Shown here: one piece after another, positions 56,825 through 64,000 of the stretch | Layout of the letters: each line of letters opens with the position of its first letter | How positions within the stretch are numbered: position 1 is the stretch's first letter | NCBI RefSeq assembly: GCF_038593855.1 | Contig: NZ_CP151996.1 | Location: 3,906,001 to 3,970,000 of the forward strand | Direction of reading: 5' to 3' | Origin: Lysinibacillus sp. FSL M8-0337 | GTDB taxonomy: Bacteria; Bacillota; Bacilli; Bacillales_A; Planococcaceae | Length of the DNA stretch: 64,000 bases | Translations under genes and position numbers: made by a program | The notes under the pieces: generated by a model | What the model was told of the DNA's origin: nothing | The model's database searches: none | What the model saw: the letters and a program-made list of their open reading frames with translations, nothing else

Positions 56825-56861
56825 AAATTCCTCCAAAATATGCTTCTAGTGATTTTAAAAA

Positions 56862-57236
56862 CTATCGTGTTGCTAATTGTGATACATTGTCAACTACTGT
56901 TCCTGGGAAATTCACTCCCTCTAAAGCATTTCTCACTTGCACATAGGCAATTTTAGAGGATGGATTGACGATATAGATATCTTTGAAGCCAAGTGATGCA
57001 TAAAACATTAATGTTTGCCCTAGCTCCGCTGAAACTTTAGATGGAACAGGTGATTGATACGTTGCATCAACTACAAAGGTATAGGATTTTTTTGGTACTT
57101 TCGCCACGGTTTCTTCCAAATCTTTTATATATTCCTCTACAAGCTCTGTTTTAATAAACCCGTGAACTTGAACGTGTACTTCTTTTTTGGCTTCATAAAT
57201 CGCCATATTATATTTCGGTTTATCAACGACTAACAT
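56862..57236 (-). CDS. STAS/SpoIIAA-like small protein of a c-di-GMP-controlled operon
   Basis: 124 residues. Alternating strands and helices (YNMAIYEAKKEVHVQVHGFIK, YTFVVDATYQSPV, FKDIYIVNPSSKIAYVQVRNAL) resemble the STAS or SpoIIAA-like fold, a regulatory domain, but no phosphorylated Ser of the SpoIIAA type is clear. First gene of an operon with a GNAT and an MCP-like gene; the leader holds a c-di-GMP-I riboswitch and terminator. RBS AAAAAGGAG. The fold is inferred by pattern only. Confidence 0.55.
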   Translation of the reverse strand: MLVVDKPKYNMAIYEAKKEVHVQVHGFIKTELVEEYIKDLEETVAKVPKKSYTFVVDATYQSPVPSKVSAELGQTLMFYASLGFKDIYIVNPSSKIAYVQVRNALEGVNFPGTVVDNVSQLATR

Positions 57237-57331
57237 TTTTAATCTCCTTTTTCATATAGTTTTTTTACTATCCTATACTAATAAGACTTTATTAACGCTA
57301 TAGTTCTTTAATTCGTCTCCTTTTAGGAAAA

Positions 57332-57367
57332 TAAAAACTACCCTTATTATAAAAATTAAGAGTAGCC
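57332..57367 (-). terminator. Terminator of the STAS-like operon riboswitch
   Basis: Minus-strand stem CTACTCTTA / TAAGGGTAG (one G-U) followed by TTTTTATTTT. It lies between the aptamer and the first gene. Confidence 0.8.
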
Positions 57368-57387
57368 AAATAATCGTTTATTATTTT

Positions 57388-57462
57388 GGCAACCCGACTA
57401 TCATAATCCCAATAGGATTTTAGACTCGTAGCTTTGCGTCCTTACCTTTCAGTAAGTTTGCC
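57388..57462 (-). promoter_or_regulatory. c-di-GMP-I (GEMM) riboswitch of the STAS-GNAT-MCP operon
   Basis: Minus strand: GGCAAAC (P1 5'), TACTGAAAGGTAAGGACGCA, AAGCTACGAGTCTAAAATCC, TTGGGATTATGATAGTCGGG and TTGCC. GGCAA pairs with TTGCC as P1, and GACGCAAAGC and GAGTCTAA are the hallmark segments. GCCAAAATAAT at the 3' end can pair with a downstream ATTATTTGGC, a possible alternative to P1. Confidence 0.92.
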
Positions 57463-57609
57463 TTTTCATTTTCTTAAAATAATAATAACATTATTACAAT
57501 TTTACATTATAAATTACATGTCAATTTTTGTCGACACTAGTAGTATTATCTAAAGAATATTAGGTAAATATAAGTAATATTAAGATACTATGTAGTAAGA
57601 ATGTAGTAC

Positions 57610-57654
57610 GTGCCAGTCACTCAAACAATTTAGAATTGTTTGAGTGACTGGCAC
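57610..57654. repeat. 45-bp palindrome at the 3' end of the dihydrouridine synthase gene
   Basis: Left arm GTGCCAGTCACTCAAACAAT, right arm complementary, with a central TTAGA. It abuts the minus-strand stop codon of the dus gene at 57655. Third full member of the palindrome family. Confidence 0.9.
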
Positions 57655-58608
57655 CTATTCAAATTGATTAAGCAATTCGCGTACTTCATCTGTTGTCTTT
57701 GTATTCATCAACTGATTTCTTAATTCGCTTGCCCCGCGGAATCCTTTAACATAGATTTTGAAAAAGCGATGCAACGCAGTAACTGAACGTGGTAACTCCT
57801 CGGCATATTGATCTTGAAGATCAAGCTGTAATCTTAAAAGATCAAGATATTCTTTACTACTGTGTTCCTTCGGCTCTTTTTCAAAAGCAAATGGATTTTT
57901 AAAAATACCTCGTCCAATCATCACGCCATCCACACCATATTGTTCAACTAGCTTCATACCTGTTGTACGGTCAGGGATGTCTCCATTGATTGTTAATAGC
58001 GTATTTGGTGCAATTTGATCTCGCAATTTTTTAATTTCCGGAATTAGCTCCCAGTGTGCTTCTACTTGGCTCATTTCTTTTCTCGTACGCAGATGGATTG
58101 ATAGATTGGCGATATCTTGTTTTAAAATATGTGTAAGCCATTCCTGCCACTCATCCACTTCCGTGAAACCAAGTCTTGTTTTCACACTAACAGGTAGTCC
58201 ACCCGCTTTCGCTGCTTGAATAAGTTCCGCCGCAACATCAGGACGTAAAATAAGACCGCTTCCCTTGCCTCGTGATGCCACATTCGGAACAGGACAGCCC
58301 ATATTAATATCAATACCTTTAAAACCAAGCTCCGCCATGCCTATACTCATTTGTCGGAAATATTCAGGATTATCTCCCCATATATGCGCAACCATAGGCT
58401 GTTCATCTTCAGTAAAAAGCAAACGTCCTCGCACACTTTTCTGACCCTCTGGATGACAATAGCTATCCGAATTTGTAAACTCGGTAAAAAATACATCTGG
58501 TCTACCTGCTTTACTTACGACATGACGAAACACAACATCCGTCACATCTTCCATTGGAGCAAGTACAAAAAATGGTCGCGGTAAATCCCGCCAAAAATTA
58601 TTCGTCAT
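57655..58608 (-). CDS. tRNA-dihydrouridine synthase
   Basis: 317 residues. FMN-dependent reduction of uridine in tRNA D-loops. Visible are LAPMEDVTD at the N-terminus, the catalytic Cys105 in [13 protein letters not shown], and [12 protein letters not shown] near the phosphate site. The length fits the Dus family; C-terminal helical domain ([22 protein letters not shown]) follows. Which position it modifies is not evident. The ATG has GAGAGGG 13 bases upstream. Confidence 0.92.
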   Translation of the reverse strand: MTNNFWRDLPRPFFVLAPMEDVTDVVFRHVVSKAGRPDVFFTEFTNSDSYCHPEGQKSVRGRLLFTEDEQPMVAHIWGDNPEYFRQMSIGMAELGFKGIDINMGCPVPNVASRGKGSGLILRPDVAAELIQAAKAGGLPVSVKTRLGFTEVDEWQEWLTHILKQDIANLSIHLRTRKEMSQVEAHWELIPEIKKLRDQIAPNTLLTINGDIPDRTTGMKLVEQYGVDGVMIGRGIFKNPFAFEKEPKEHSSKEYLDLLRLQLDLQDQYAEELPRSVTALHRFFKIYVKGFRGASELRNQLMNTKTTDEVRELLNQFE

Positions 58609-58781
58609 ATTTTAATTCAAACCCTCTCATTATAGGATATTCGGTTATACACTTATCCCCTAAAACTTAATTGCTTCAAGCAATAAAGTCATTATAATAG
58701 TATAACCTAGCTTTTGTAATTTATCTTCACACATAACTAGATTTTCACTTTTTAAAAATCCGGCAATACAATAAGCAAGCA

Positions 58782-58857
58782 GTGAAAAGGCAGTCCAAGC
58801 TAACGGTACAATATCATAATCTTCTTGATATCAAACACATTATCTTGAACTGCCTAC
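58782..58857 (-). terminator. Probable terminator of ltaS
   Basis: On the minus strand AGGCAGTTCAAG and CTTGGACTGCCT form a stem (one G-U) with a long loop, followed by TTTTC. It lies 7 bases past the ltaS stop. Confidence 0.55.
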
Positions 58858-58863
58858 TAATTA

Positions 58864-60816
58864 TTATTTAGCTTCTGTACTCTCATCTTTGTTGTAATTG
58901 TACTTTGAAGGATCTACTGGCGTGTAACCTGTTGGTTTATAAAATCGCAGTAAATCACCATTCACTACTTTGTCAGATAAGCCTAATTTAAAATCTACTT
59001 CTTTTTTAATAGCTTGAGCTGCCTCTGATTGGCTATCATCTAGTGGTAATCCTGTTTTATTATCATAAAATTTTTCATTAATTGAATAAATCTTAGGACT
59101 CACAAAATCGCCATTTCTAAATGGCACAATTTCATTATGCTCTTCTGATAATAAGTCTGAGCCGAATTGAATAAAGTTTTGTGTATCAATTCCTAGTAAA
59201 TGTAAAAGCGTTGGAAGCAAGTCTGTTTGACCACCATACGTATGGTTGATACCACCTTGCATACCTGGAACATGAATAAATAATGGGACACGTTGTAAAT
59301 TAGCACTTTCATATGGTGTAATTTCTTTCCCAATAACTTGTTCCATTGCTGCATTATGATTGTCTGAAATACCATAATGGTCACCATAAAGAACAATCAT
59401 TGAATTATCATATAAACCTGATTCTTTTAGTTGATTAAACATTTGTTCAATTGCTTCGTCGGCATAGCGTGCTGTTTGGAAATAGTTATCTACACTTGCA
59501 TCGCCCGTATTCGCTTTATCAATTGTGACTAAGTCCTGATTCATTTTATACGGATAATGGTTCCCTACCGTAATTAATTTTGTATAGAACGGTTGTGGTA
59601 AGGAATTTAAAAAACTTTGCGATTGTTCAAAGAACGGTTTATCTAATAAACCATATTCAGCCATATTATCTGAAGAAGCTGTGTCATAATAACTTGCATC
59701 ATAAAACTTATCGAATCCAAATGATTTATAAATAACATTTCGGTTCCAGAAGCTTCCGTTGTTACCGTGGAAAACAGCCGATGTATAACCATAATCTTTT
59801 AAAATACTAGGTGCTGCTTGATACGTATTTTGTGCTTTTGTAATATAGGCAGAACCTTGTGGTAATCCGAATAAAGAGTTTTCTAACATAAATTCTGCAT
59901 CAGACGTTTTACCTTGACCTGTTTGATGGAAGAAATTATCGAAATACAATGTATGATTATCTTTTGCTAATGAATTTAAAAATGGTGTAACTTCTTGACC
60001 GTTTAATTTATAGTCAATTAGGAAGTTTTGGAATGATTCTAAGTGTAAATAAATTACGTTCATTCCTTTTGCTGCACCAAAATATTTTGCATTCGGATTA
60101 GCATAGTTCGATTTTGTATAGTTAATTACTTCGGTAATATCACTACTATCAGCCAATGCTCTTTGTGAGGAAGCTTTCATCGTTTCTACTGAGTCATAAA
60201 TCGTATAGTTATACATACCTAAATATTTCACAATATAGTTTCTATCAAAACCTCGCGTTAATAGTTGAGGACGACTAGCCTCAGCTAATCCTAAATTGAC
60301 AACGGATACGATTAATGCAAAAGCAATAATCGCCATTGCTTTTTTATAACCAAATGATTTTGTTTCTTTTGGAACTTTGCTTGAGAATCGTAGATAAAAC
60401 ATGACAACGACATCCACAAAGAACAAAATATCATAAGGTTTTAATAATGAAAGAATACTACCACCTAAATCGCCAAAGTTTTGCGTTTGGAAAATGGTCG
60501 GTAACGTAATAAAATCACTAAAAAATCTGTAATACACTACATTGGCGTATAAAAGAATTGACATAAGCGTGTAAATAACAAGCAGTAATGTATATCTTTT
60601 CTTTCCTCTAATTAAAAAAGCAATCCCTAAAAATAGCATTGCTGAACCTAGTGGATTTAAGAGTAATAGGAAATGTTGAAGTACTCCTTCTACACCTAAA
60701 TCAAATTGTGCTGTTTGCGTGATGTATGTTTTCATCCATAACATGACGACAGCTACTATATATATCCCTAAAAAGCTGTTTAATAAGTCACTTTTTTTAC
60801 TTATTAGACTTTTCAT
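58864..60816 (-). CDS. ltaS: Lipoteichoic acid synthase family protein, LtaS-like
   Basis: 650 residues. Five N-terminal hydrophobic segments (to about residue 185) are followed by an extracellular sulfatase-like domain: VIYLHLESFQNFLID (metal-binding region), the catalytic Thr in TGQGKTSDAEFMLENS, VFHGNNGSFWNRN, and YGDHYGISDNHNAA. This is the glycerol-phosphate polymerase that builds polyglycerol-phosphate LTA; the enzyme is polytopic with an external catalytic domain. The C-terminal tail is typical. RBS AGGTG. Which of the possible paralogs it is (LtaS or YqgS/YfnI) cannot be decided. Confidence 0.93.
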   Translation of the reverse strand: MKSLISKKSDLLNSFLGIYIVAVVMLWMKTYITQTAQFDLGVEGVLQHFLLLLNPLGSAMLFLGIAFLIRGKKRYTLLLVIYTLMSILLYANVVYYRFFSDFITLPTIFQTQNFGDLGGSILSLLKPYDILFFVDVVVMFYLRFSSKVPKETKSFGYKKAMAIIAFALIVSVVNLGLAEASRPQLLTRGFDRNYIVKYLGMYNYTIYDSVETMKASSQRALADSSDITEVINYTKSNYANPNAKYFGAAKGMNVIYLHLESFQNFLIDYKLNGQEVTPFLNSLAKDNHTLYFDNFFHQTGQGKTSDAEFMLENSLFGLPQGSAYITKAQNTYQAAPSILKDYGYTSAVFHGNNGSFWNRNVIYKSFGFDKFYDASYYDTASSDNMAEYGLLDKPFFEQSQSFLNSLPQPFYTKLITVGNHYPYKMNQDLVTIDKANTGDASVDNYFQTARYADEAIEQMFNQLKESGLYDNSMIVLYGDHYGISDNHNAAMEQVIGKEITPYESANLQRVPLFIHVPGMQGGINHTYGGQTDLLPTLLHLLGIDTQNFIQFGSDLLSEEHNEIVPFRNGDFVSPKIYSINEKFYDNKTGLPLDDSQSEAAQAIKKEVDFKLGLSDKVVNGDLLRFYKPTGYTPVDPSKYNYNKDESTEAK

Positions 60817-61242
60817 TTCTGCACCTACCTATTACTTATTAATTGAAATCTAGTGTTAGATTGTTCGTATAAAATTCGGAAATTATTACTTCACTATAGC
60901 TTTTTTTCGGTAGCTAATGTATAATACTCCCGTTTTTGTACTTCTGTCAAGTTGTTGACGATATTGCAAGAGAATAAGTTTCGTTTCTCTCTAGTTGTGC
61001 AGTTCCTGCCATAAAATCACCCTGCAAACGTTAGTTTTACTAACATTTACAGGGCAATTTAAGCCAAACTATGCTTTGTGTCTTCTTAAACATGATGAAT
61101 AACTATTTATAAACGACCATACTAATTACTAAAATGGATTGCTCAAGTTTTTGATGTGATTGGAACGAGCAAAAAGAAGAACGAATTCCAGCAAAATTGG
61201 AATTCGTTCTTCTCTTATTATATTGATAACGTCTACCATCTT
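60817..61242. other. Intergenic region with two hairpins
   Basis: This gap holds no gene. A 35-bp inverted repeat (CCCTGCAAACGTTAG and partner CTAACATTTACAGGG, about 61020-61054) lies in the middle, function unknown. A hairpin with arms AAGAACGAATTCCA and TGGAATTCGTTCTT (about 61177-61212) is the likely terminator of the BASS gene. Confidence 0.6.
61177..61213. terminator. Terminator of the BASS transporter gene
   Basis: Arms AAGAACGAATTCCA and TGGAATTCGTTCTT with a short loop; on the minus strand the stem is followed by CTTTTTG. It is 30 bases past the stop codon. Confidence 0.8.
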
Positions 61243-62226
61243 TTATACTTGTGTTTCGACGTTGCTTTCTTGTATTTTTTCACTAAGCTGATGTTTAATG
61301 TTTTCCGTTTTTTTCGACCAATACGTGGCAAGAATTGGACCAGAAATATTATGCCACACAGCACCAAGAACACTCGGCAAGGCAGCTAACGGACCAAAAT
61401 GGGCAGTGGCTAATGCTACCCCAAGACCAGAGTTTTGCATCCCCACTTCAATGGAAATCGCTCTCCGATTACTTTCATCAAGTCCTAATAGTAGCGCTGT
61501 TAAATAGCCAAGCAGCAGTCCAAATGCATTATGAAGCATTACTGCCGTAAAAATAATAAACCCTGCCGATGCAATGCTATCAACATTGCCAGCAACAACT
61601 GCAGAGACAATAATGATAATAGCTACTACTGAGATAAGAGGAATGACATTAATGCTCTTTTCCACAATCTGTGGAGCAAATTTTCGTATGACGATGCCTA
61701 AAATAATCGGCAAAATAATCACTTGAATAATAGAAGTAAACATTGCCATTGGATCGACCGGCATCCATTTACCTGCAAGTAATAGTAGTATGAATGGTGT
61801 GGCAATTGGTGCTAATAACGTTGAAAAAGAAGTCATCGTAATGGATAACGGTACATTGCCCTTCGCTAAATACACCATAACGTTCGAAGCAGTCCCCCCT
61901 GGAACTGAACCGAGAAGAACAAGCCCTGCCGCTAATTCTGCGGGTAAGTTCATGATATAGGCAATGGAAAAAGCAGTCAGCGGCATAATAAGATATTGAG
62001 CACAAACACCAATAATAACGGGCACTGGATTCGTTAAAATTAATTTGAAATCAACCGCTTTCAACGTTAGTCCCATACCAAACATAACGATGCCGAGCAA
62101 TATTGTAATATAGCCCCCAAATAGTAAAAATGGGTCGGGAACGATAAAAGCAATAACAGCTATGCAGATGACCCATAGCGCAAAGTATTTTCCAGCTATC
62201 GTACTAATCGCTTCTAATATTTTCAT
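61243..62226 (-). CDS. Bile acid:sodium symporter (BASS) family transporter
   Basis: 327 residues with about nine hydrophobic segments. BASS features are GMGLTLKAVDFKLIL, LVLLGSVPGGTASNVMVYLAKGNVPLSITMTSFSTLLAPI, the conserved GGTASNV ion site and IEVGMQNSGLGVALA. Bacterial BASS proteins import organic anions such as pantoate, pyruvate or glycolate. It follows a GlcD-like oxidase by 11 bases, so the pair probably handles a 2-hydroxy acid. Substrate inferred from the neighbour. Confidence 0.9.
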   Translation of the reverse strand: MKILEAISTIAGKYFALWVICIAVIAFIVPDPFLLFGGYITILLGIVMFGMGLTLKAVDFKLILTNPVPVIIGVCAQYLIMPLTAFSIAYIMNLPAELAAGLVLLGSVPGGTASNVMVYLAKGNVPLSITMTSFSTLLAPIATPFILLLLAGKWMPVDPMAMFTSIIQVIILPIILGIVIRKFAPQIVEKSINVIPLISVVAIIIIVSAVVAGNVDSIASAGFIIFTAVMLHNAFGLLLGYLTALLLGLDESNRRAISIEVGMQNSGLGVALATAHFGPLAALPSVLGAVWHNISGPILATYWSKKTENIKHQLSEKIQESNVETQV

Positions 62227-62237
62227 ATTCCCACTCC

Positions 62238-63629
62238 CTATTTCTTTATTTTTAATATTTTATTTGGATTCAACAGTGCATCCGGATCAAGCGCTTGTTT
62301 AATCTTTTCCATCACAAGCAGTGCTTTCCCATGTTCTTTCTCTTGGTATTTCTGTTTCCCTATACCGACACCATGCTCTCCTGTACAAGTTCCCCCTCGT
62401 TCAAGCGCATACATAACAATTAATTCATTAAATTCATCCGCCTTTGCTATTTCATTAGCATCCTGCATATCAATCATTAAAAGAACATGGAAATTGCCAT
62501 CACCGACATGTCCAACAATCCCCCCTGTAAGGGCAAACATATTCAGTGTTTTTCTCGCATGTTCAATAGCCCCTGCTAACTCAGAAATCGGTAAACAAAC
62601 ATCTGTCACCATCAGTTTTTTTCCTGGATGTCCATGGACATAGGCGTAAGCTAAATTATGGCGAGCTTCCCATAGCTGATTTCGCGCTGCATTGTCAGTC
62701 TCAAAATCTATATTTTGACAATTATGCTCTGCTACAATTTCTTTCATAAAATCAACGTCTTGCTTTAAACCAGCTTCATTTCCATGAAACTCTAAAAATA
62801 AAGTTGGTTGCTCCTCATAAGCTGTTTTACTATGCAAGTTCACTTGTTTCATAGAAGGTTCATCAACCAGTTCGACTCTTGCGATTGGAATTCCGGCCTG
62901 TAAAATACTAACGACTGCTTCGACTGCATCATTGACTGTTTTGAAAGATGCTCGAGCAGCCATGACATATTCAGGAAGTCCATAAACTTTTAGCGTCAAT
63001 TCCGTAAAGCAACCGAGCGTTCCTTCAGACCCTACAAAAAGACCGTTCAAATGAAAGCCAGATGAAGATTTTTCCGCTAAATTACCGGTATGAATAACCG
63101 TACCATCTGACAGCACAACTTCTAAATCTCGAACTTGATCGCGCATTACTCCATATTTAACAGATGTTGTGCCACTCGCATTTGTCGCGGCCATTCCACC
63201 TAGTGTTGCATCTGCCCCAGGGTCCACTGAAAAAAACAAACCGTATTTTTTTAACTCTTTATTTAACTGCGAACGCGTTACCCCTGGTTGAACTTTTACG
63301 AGAAAGTCCTTCTCCCTCACTTCTACTATGTTGTTCATTTCTGAAAAATCAATGGTAATCCCTTGTTCATAAGGAATTACATGTCCTTCTAAGCTTGTTC
63401 CTCTGCCAAATGGGACAATTGGAACTTTGTATTGATTTGCAATAGTTAGTATGTGACTCACTTGTTCAGTTGTTGTTGGAAACACAACGATATCTGGCAA
63501 ACTAGCTTGATGATAAGATTCATCACTACTATGTTGTTCTAATATTGTTTGATTAATCGTTACTTGGCTTTCTGACAGAACACCTTGTAGCGCGCTCACC
63601 AATTGTTCATTTGTTGCACTTGCTATCAT
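62238..63629 (-). CDS. FAD-linked 2-hydroxyacid dehydrogenase, GlcD/D-lactate dehydrogenase type
   Basis: 463 residues. FAD_binding_4 domain: PFGRGTSLEGHVIP, then VDPGADATLGGMAATNASGTTSVKYG and GLFVGSEGTLG. The C-terminal FAD-oxidase domain has HVGDGNFHVLL and GEHGVGIGKQKY. It oxidises glycolate or D-lactate to the keto acid. Without GlcE/GlcF partners here it resembles the single-subunit D-lactate dehydrogenase/GlcD proteins. Start ATG follows AAGAAGGGGAG. Operon with the BASS transporter; divergent GntR gene. Confidence 0.9.
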   Translation of the reverse strand: MIASATNEQLVSALQGVLSESQVTINQTILEQHSSDESYHQASLPDIVVFPTTTEQVSHILTIANQYKVPIVPFGRGTSLEGHVIPYEQGITIDFSEMNNIVEVREKDFLVKVQPGVTRSQLNKELKKYGLFFSVDPGADATLGGMAATNASGTTSVKYGVMRDQVRDLEVVLSDGTVIHTGNLAEKSSSGFHLNGLFVGSEGTLGCFTELTLKVYGLPEYVMAARASFKTVNDAVEAVVSILQAGIPIARVELVDEPSMKQVNLHSKTAYEEQPTLFLEFHGNEAGLKQDVDFMKEIVAEHNCQNIDFETDNAARNQLWEARHNLAYAYVHGHPGKKLMVTDVCLPISELAGAIEHARKTLNMFALTGGIVGHVGDGNFHVLLMIDMQDANEIAKADEFNELIVMYALERGGTCTGEHGVGIGKQKYQEKEHGKALLVMEKIKQALDPDALLNPNKILKIKK

Positions 63630-63683
63630 TTTATTCTCCCCTTCTTTTCTCCCATTTTCCCAAAGTCATGAATGATAAATAAA

Positions 63684-63730
63684 TAGGTTATACCAATCTT
63701 CATAAATATTAAAATTGGTCCAACCATTTT
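63684..63730. promoter_or_regulatory. Probable GntR/FadR-type operator between glcD and the regulator gene
   Basis: AATTGGTCCAACCATTT (about 63713-63729) matches the GntR/FadR-subfamily operator TGGTnnnACCA (as in PdhR, LldR and GlcC). A weaker TAGGTTATACCAATC lies just before (about 63683-63698). Both lie between the divergent GlcD and GntR genes. Confidence 0.7.
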
Positions 63731-63857
63731 TTATTATACTTAATATTCAGAAAATATCAATAATTAATAATTTTCTTTCATTGCTAACGAGGTAGGAATT
63801 CTGTATGATTAAAGCGTTTATACTTTTACTATGTAATTGAGGGGAAGGACATAGGAA

Positions 63858-64000
63858 ATGCTGCAACCAAAGAAAAAAGCTTATCAAGTTATTGTAGATC
63901 AAATACAGGAATATTTTTTAAATGGAGAATTACAGCCTGGAGAAAAACTGCCGACGGAAAGAGAATTAGCGAGTCGCTTTAATGTAAGTCGAACTTCGGT
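63858..64000 (+). CDS. GntR family (FadR subfamily) regulator, N-terminal part
   Basis: The gene runs off the window end after 47 codons. The visible DNA-binding domain includes YQVIVDQIQEYFLNGELQPG, EKLPTERELASRFNVSRTS, the winged-helix pattern of GntR/FadR. AGGGGAAGGACATAGG precedes the ATG at 63858. Divergent from the glcD-BASS operon, it is the probable regulator, like LldR or GlcC. The ligand domain is outside the window. Confidence 0.9.
   Translation, partial: MLQPKKKAYQVIVDQIQEYFLNGELQPGEKLPTERELASRFNVSRTS

Noticed and set aside
55037-57236. Classical chemotaxis operon (cheA/cheW) interpretation
   Set aside because: No cheA, cheW, cheR or cheB gene is present; only the receptor-like gene carries a chemotaxis domain.

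Overview
This window looks like chromosome from a low-GC, endospore-forming Firmicute of the Lysinibacillus/Bacillaceae group. The evidence is AT-rich DNA with strong AGGAGG-type ribosome binding sites and frequent TTG/GTG starts, small acid-soluble spore proteins, the prkA-yhbH-spoVR sporulation cluster, an LtaS-type lipoteichoic acid synthase, MotAB, and a paired aspartate racemase and D-aspartate ligase. That pair fits a Lys-D-Asp peptidoglycan cross-bridge of the kind known in Lysinibacillus. The genus is inferred; no rRNA or tRNA lies in the window. Layout: 0-13 kb holds the C-terminal part of a P1B-4 metal ATPase, a BrkB-like membrane protein with a YtxH-like partner, motAB, an M29 aminopeptidase, a beta-carbonic anhydrase, a methyltransferase, a GNAT enzyme, a PPK2 kinase, a TspO-like protein and methionine aminopeptidase. 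13-27 kb holds thiT under a TPP riboswitch, sbcCD, a secreted GDSL hydrolase, a second M29 aminopeptidase, a DEAD-type helicase, the racemase/D-Asp ligase pair, a C39-like lipoprotein and an acyl-CoA ligase. 27-33 kb is accessory: DUF305 and Cys-rich proteins, a gamma-SASP-like protein, then a block of about 3.9 kb with an AtxA/Mga-like regulator and a secreted Thr/Pro-repeat protein. That block is bracketed by two partial direct copies of a two-gene segment, which looks like the footprint of an old single-crossover integration. 33-43 kb holds an RNase J paralog, an orphan HsdS-like protein with an XRE regulator, a radical SAM/SPASM protein and spoVR-yhbH-prkA. 43-58 kb holds an M23 peptidase, three chemoreceptor genes, a symporter/SDR operon, small spore and membrane proteins and an MFS transporter. 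57-64 kb holds a dihydrouridine synthase, ltaS, and a BASS transporter plus GlcD-like oxidase divergent from a GntR regulator. Regulation visible in the sequence: one TPP riboswitch (thiT) and two c-di-GMP-I riboswitches, each followed by an intrinsic terminator. One c-di-GMP switch precedes an MCP-SDR-symporter operon. The other precedes a STAS-like/GNAT/sensorless-MCP operon, which is my best candidate for an undescribed signalling cassette. A FadR-type operator lies between glcD and its GntR gene. Several dispersed repeat families are present: a repeat of about 300 bp with inverted GGCTGAGACAAAA-like ends, a related GC-rich repeat, 45-bp palindromes placed at gene 3' ends, and a five-copy 34-bp tandem array built from one arm of those palindromes.
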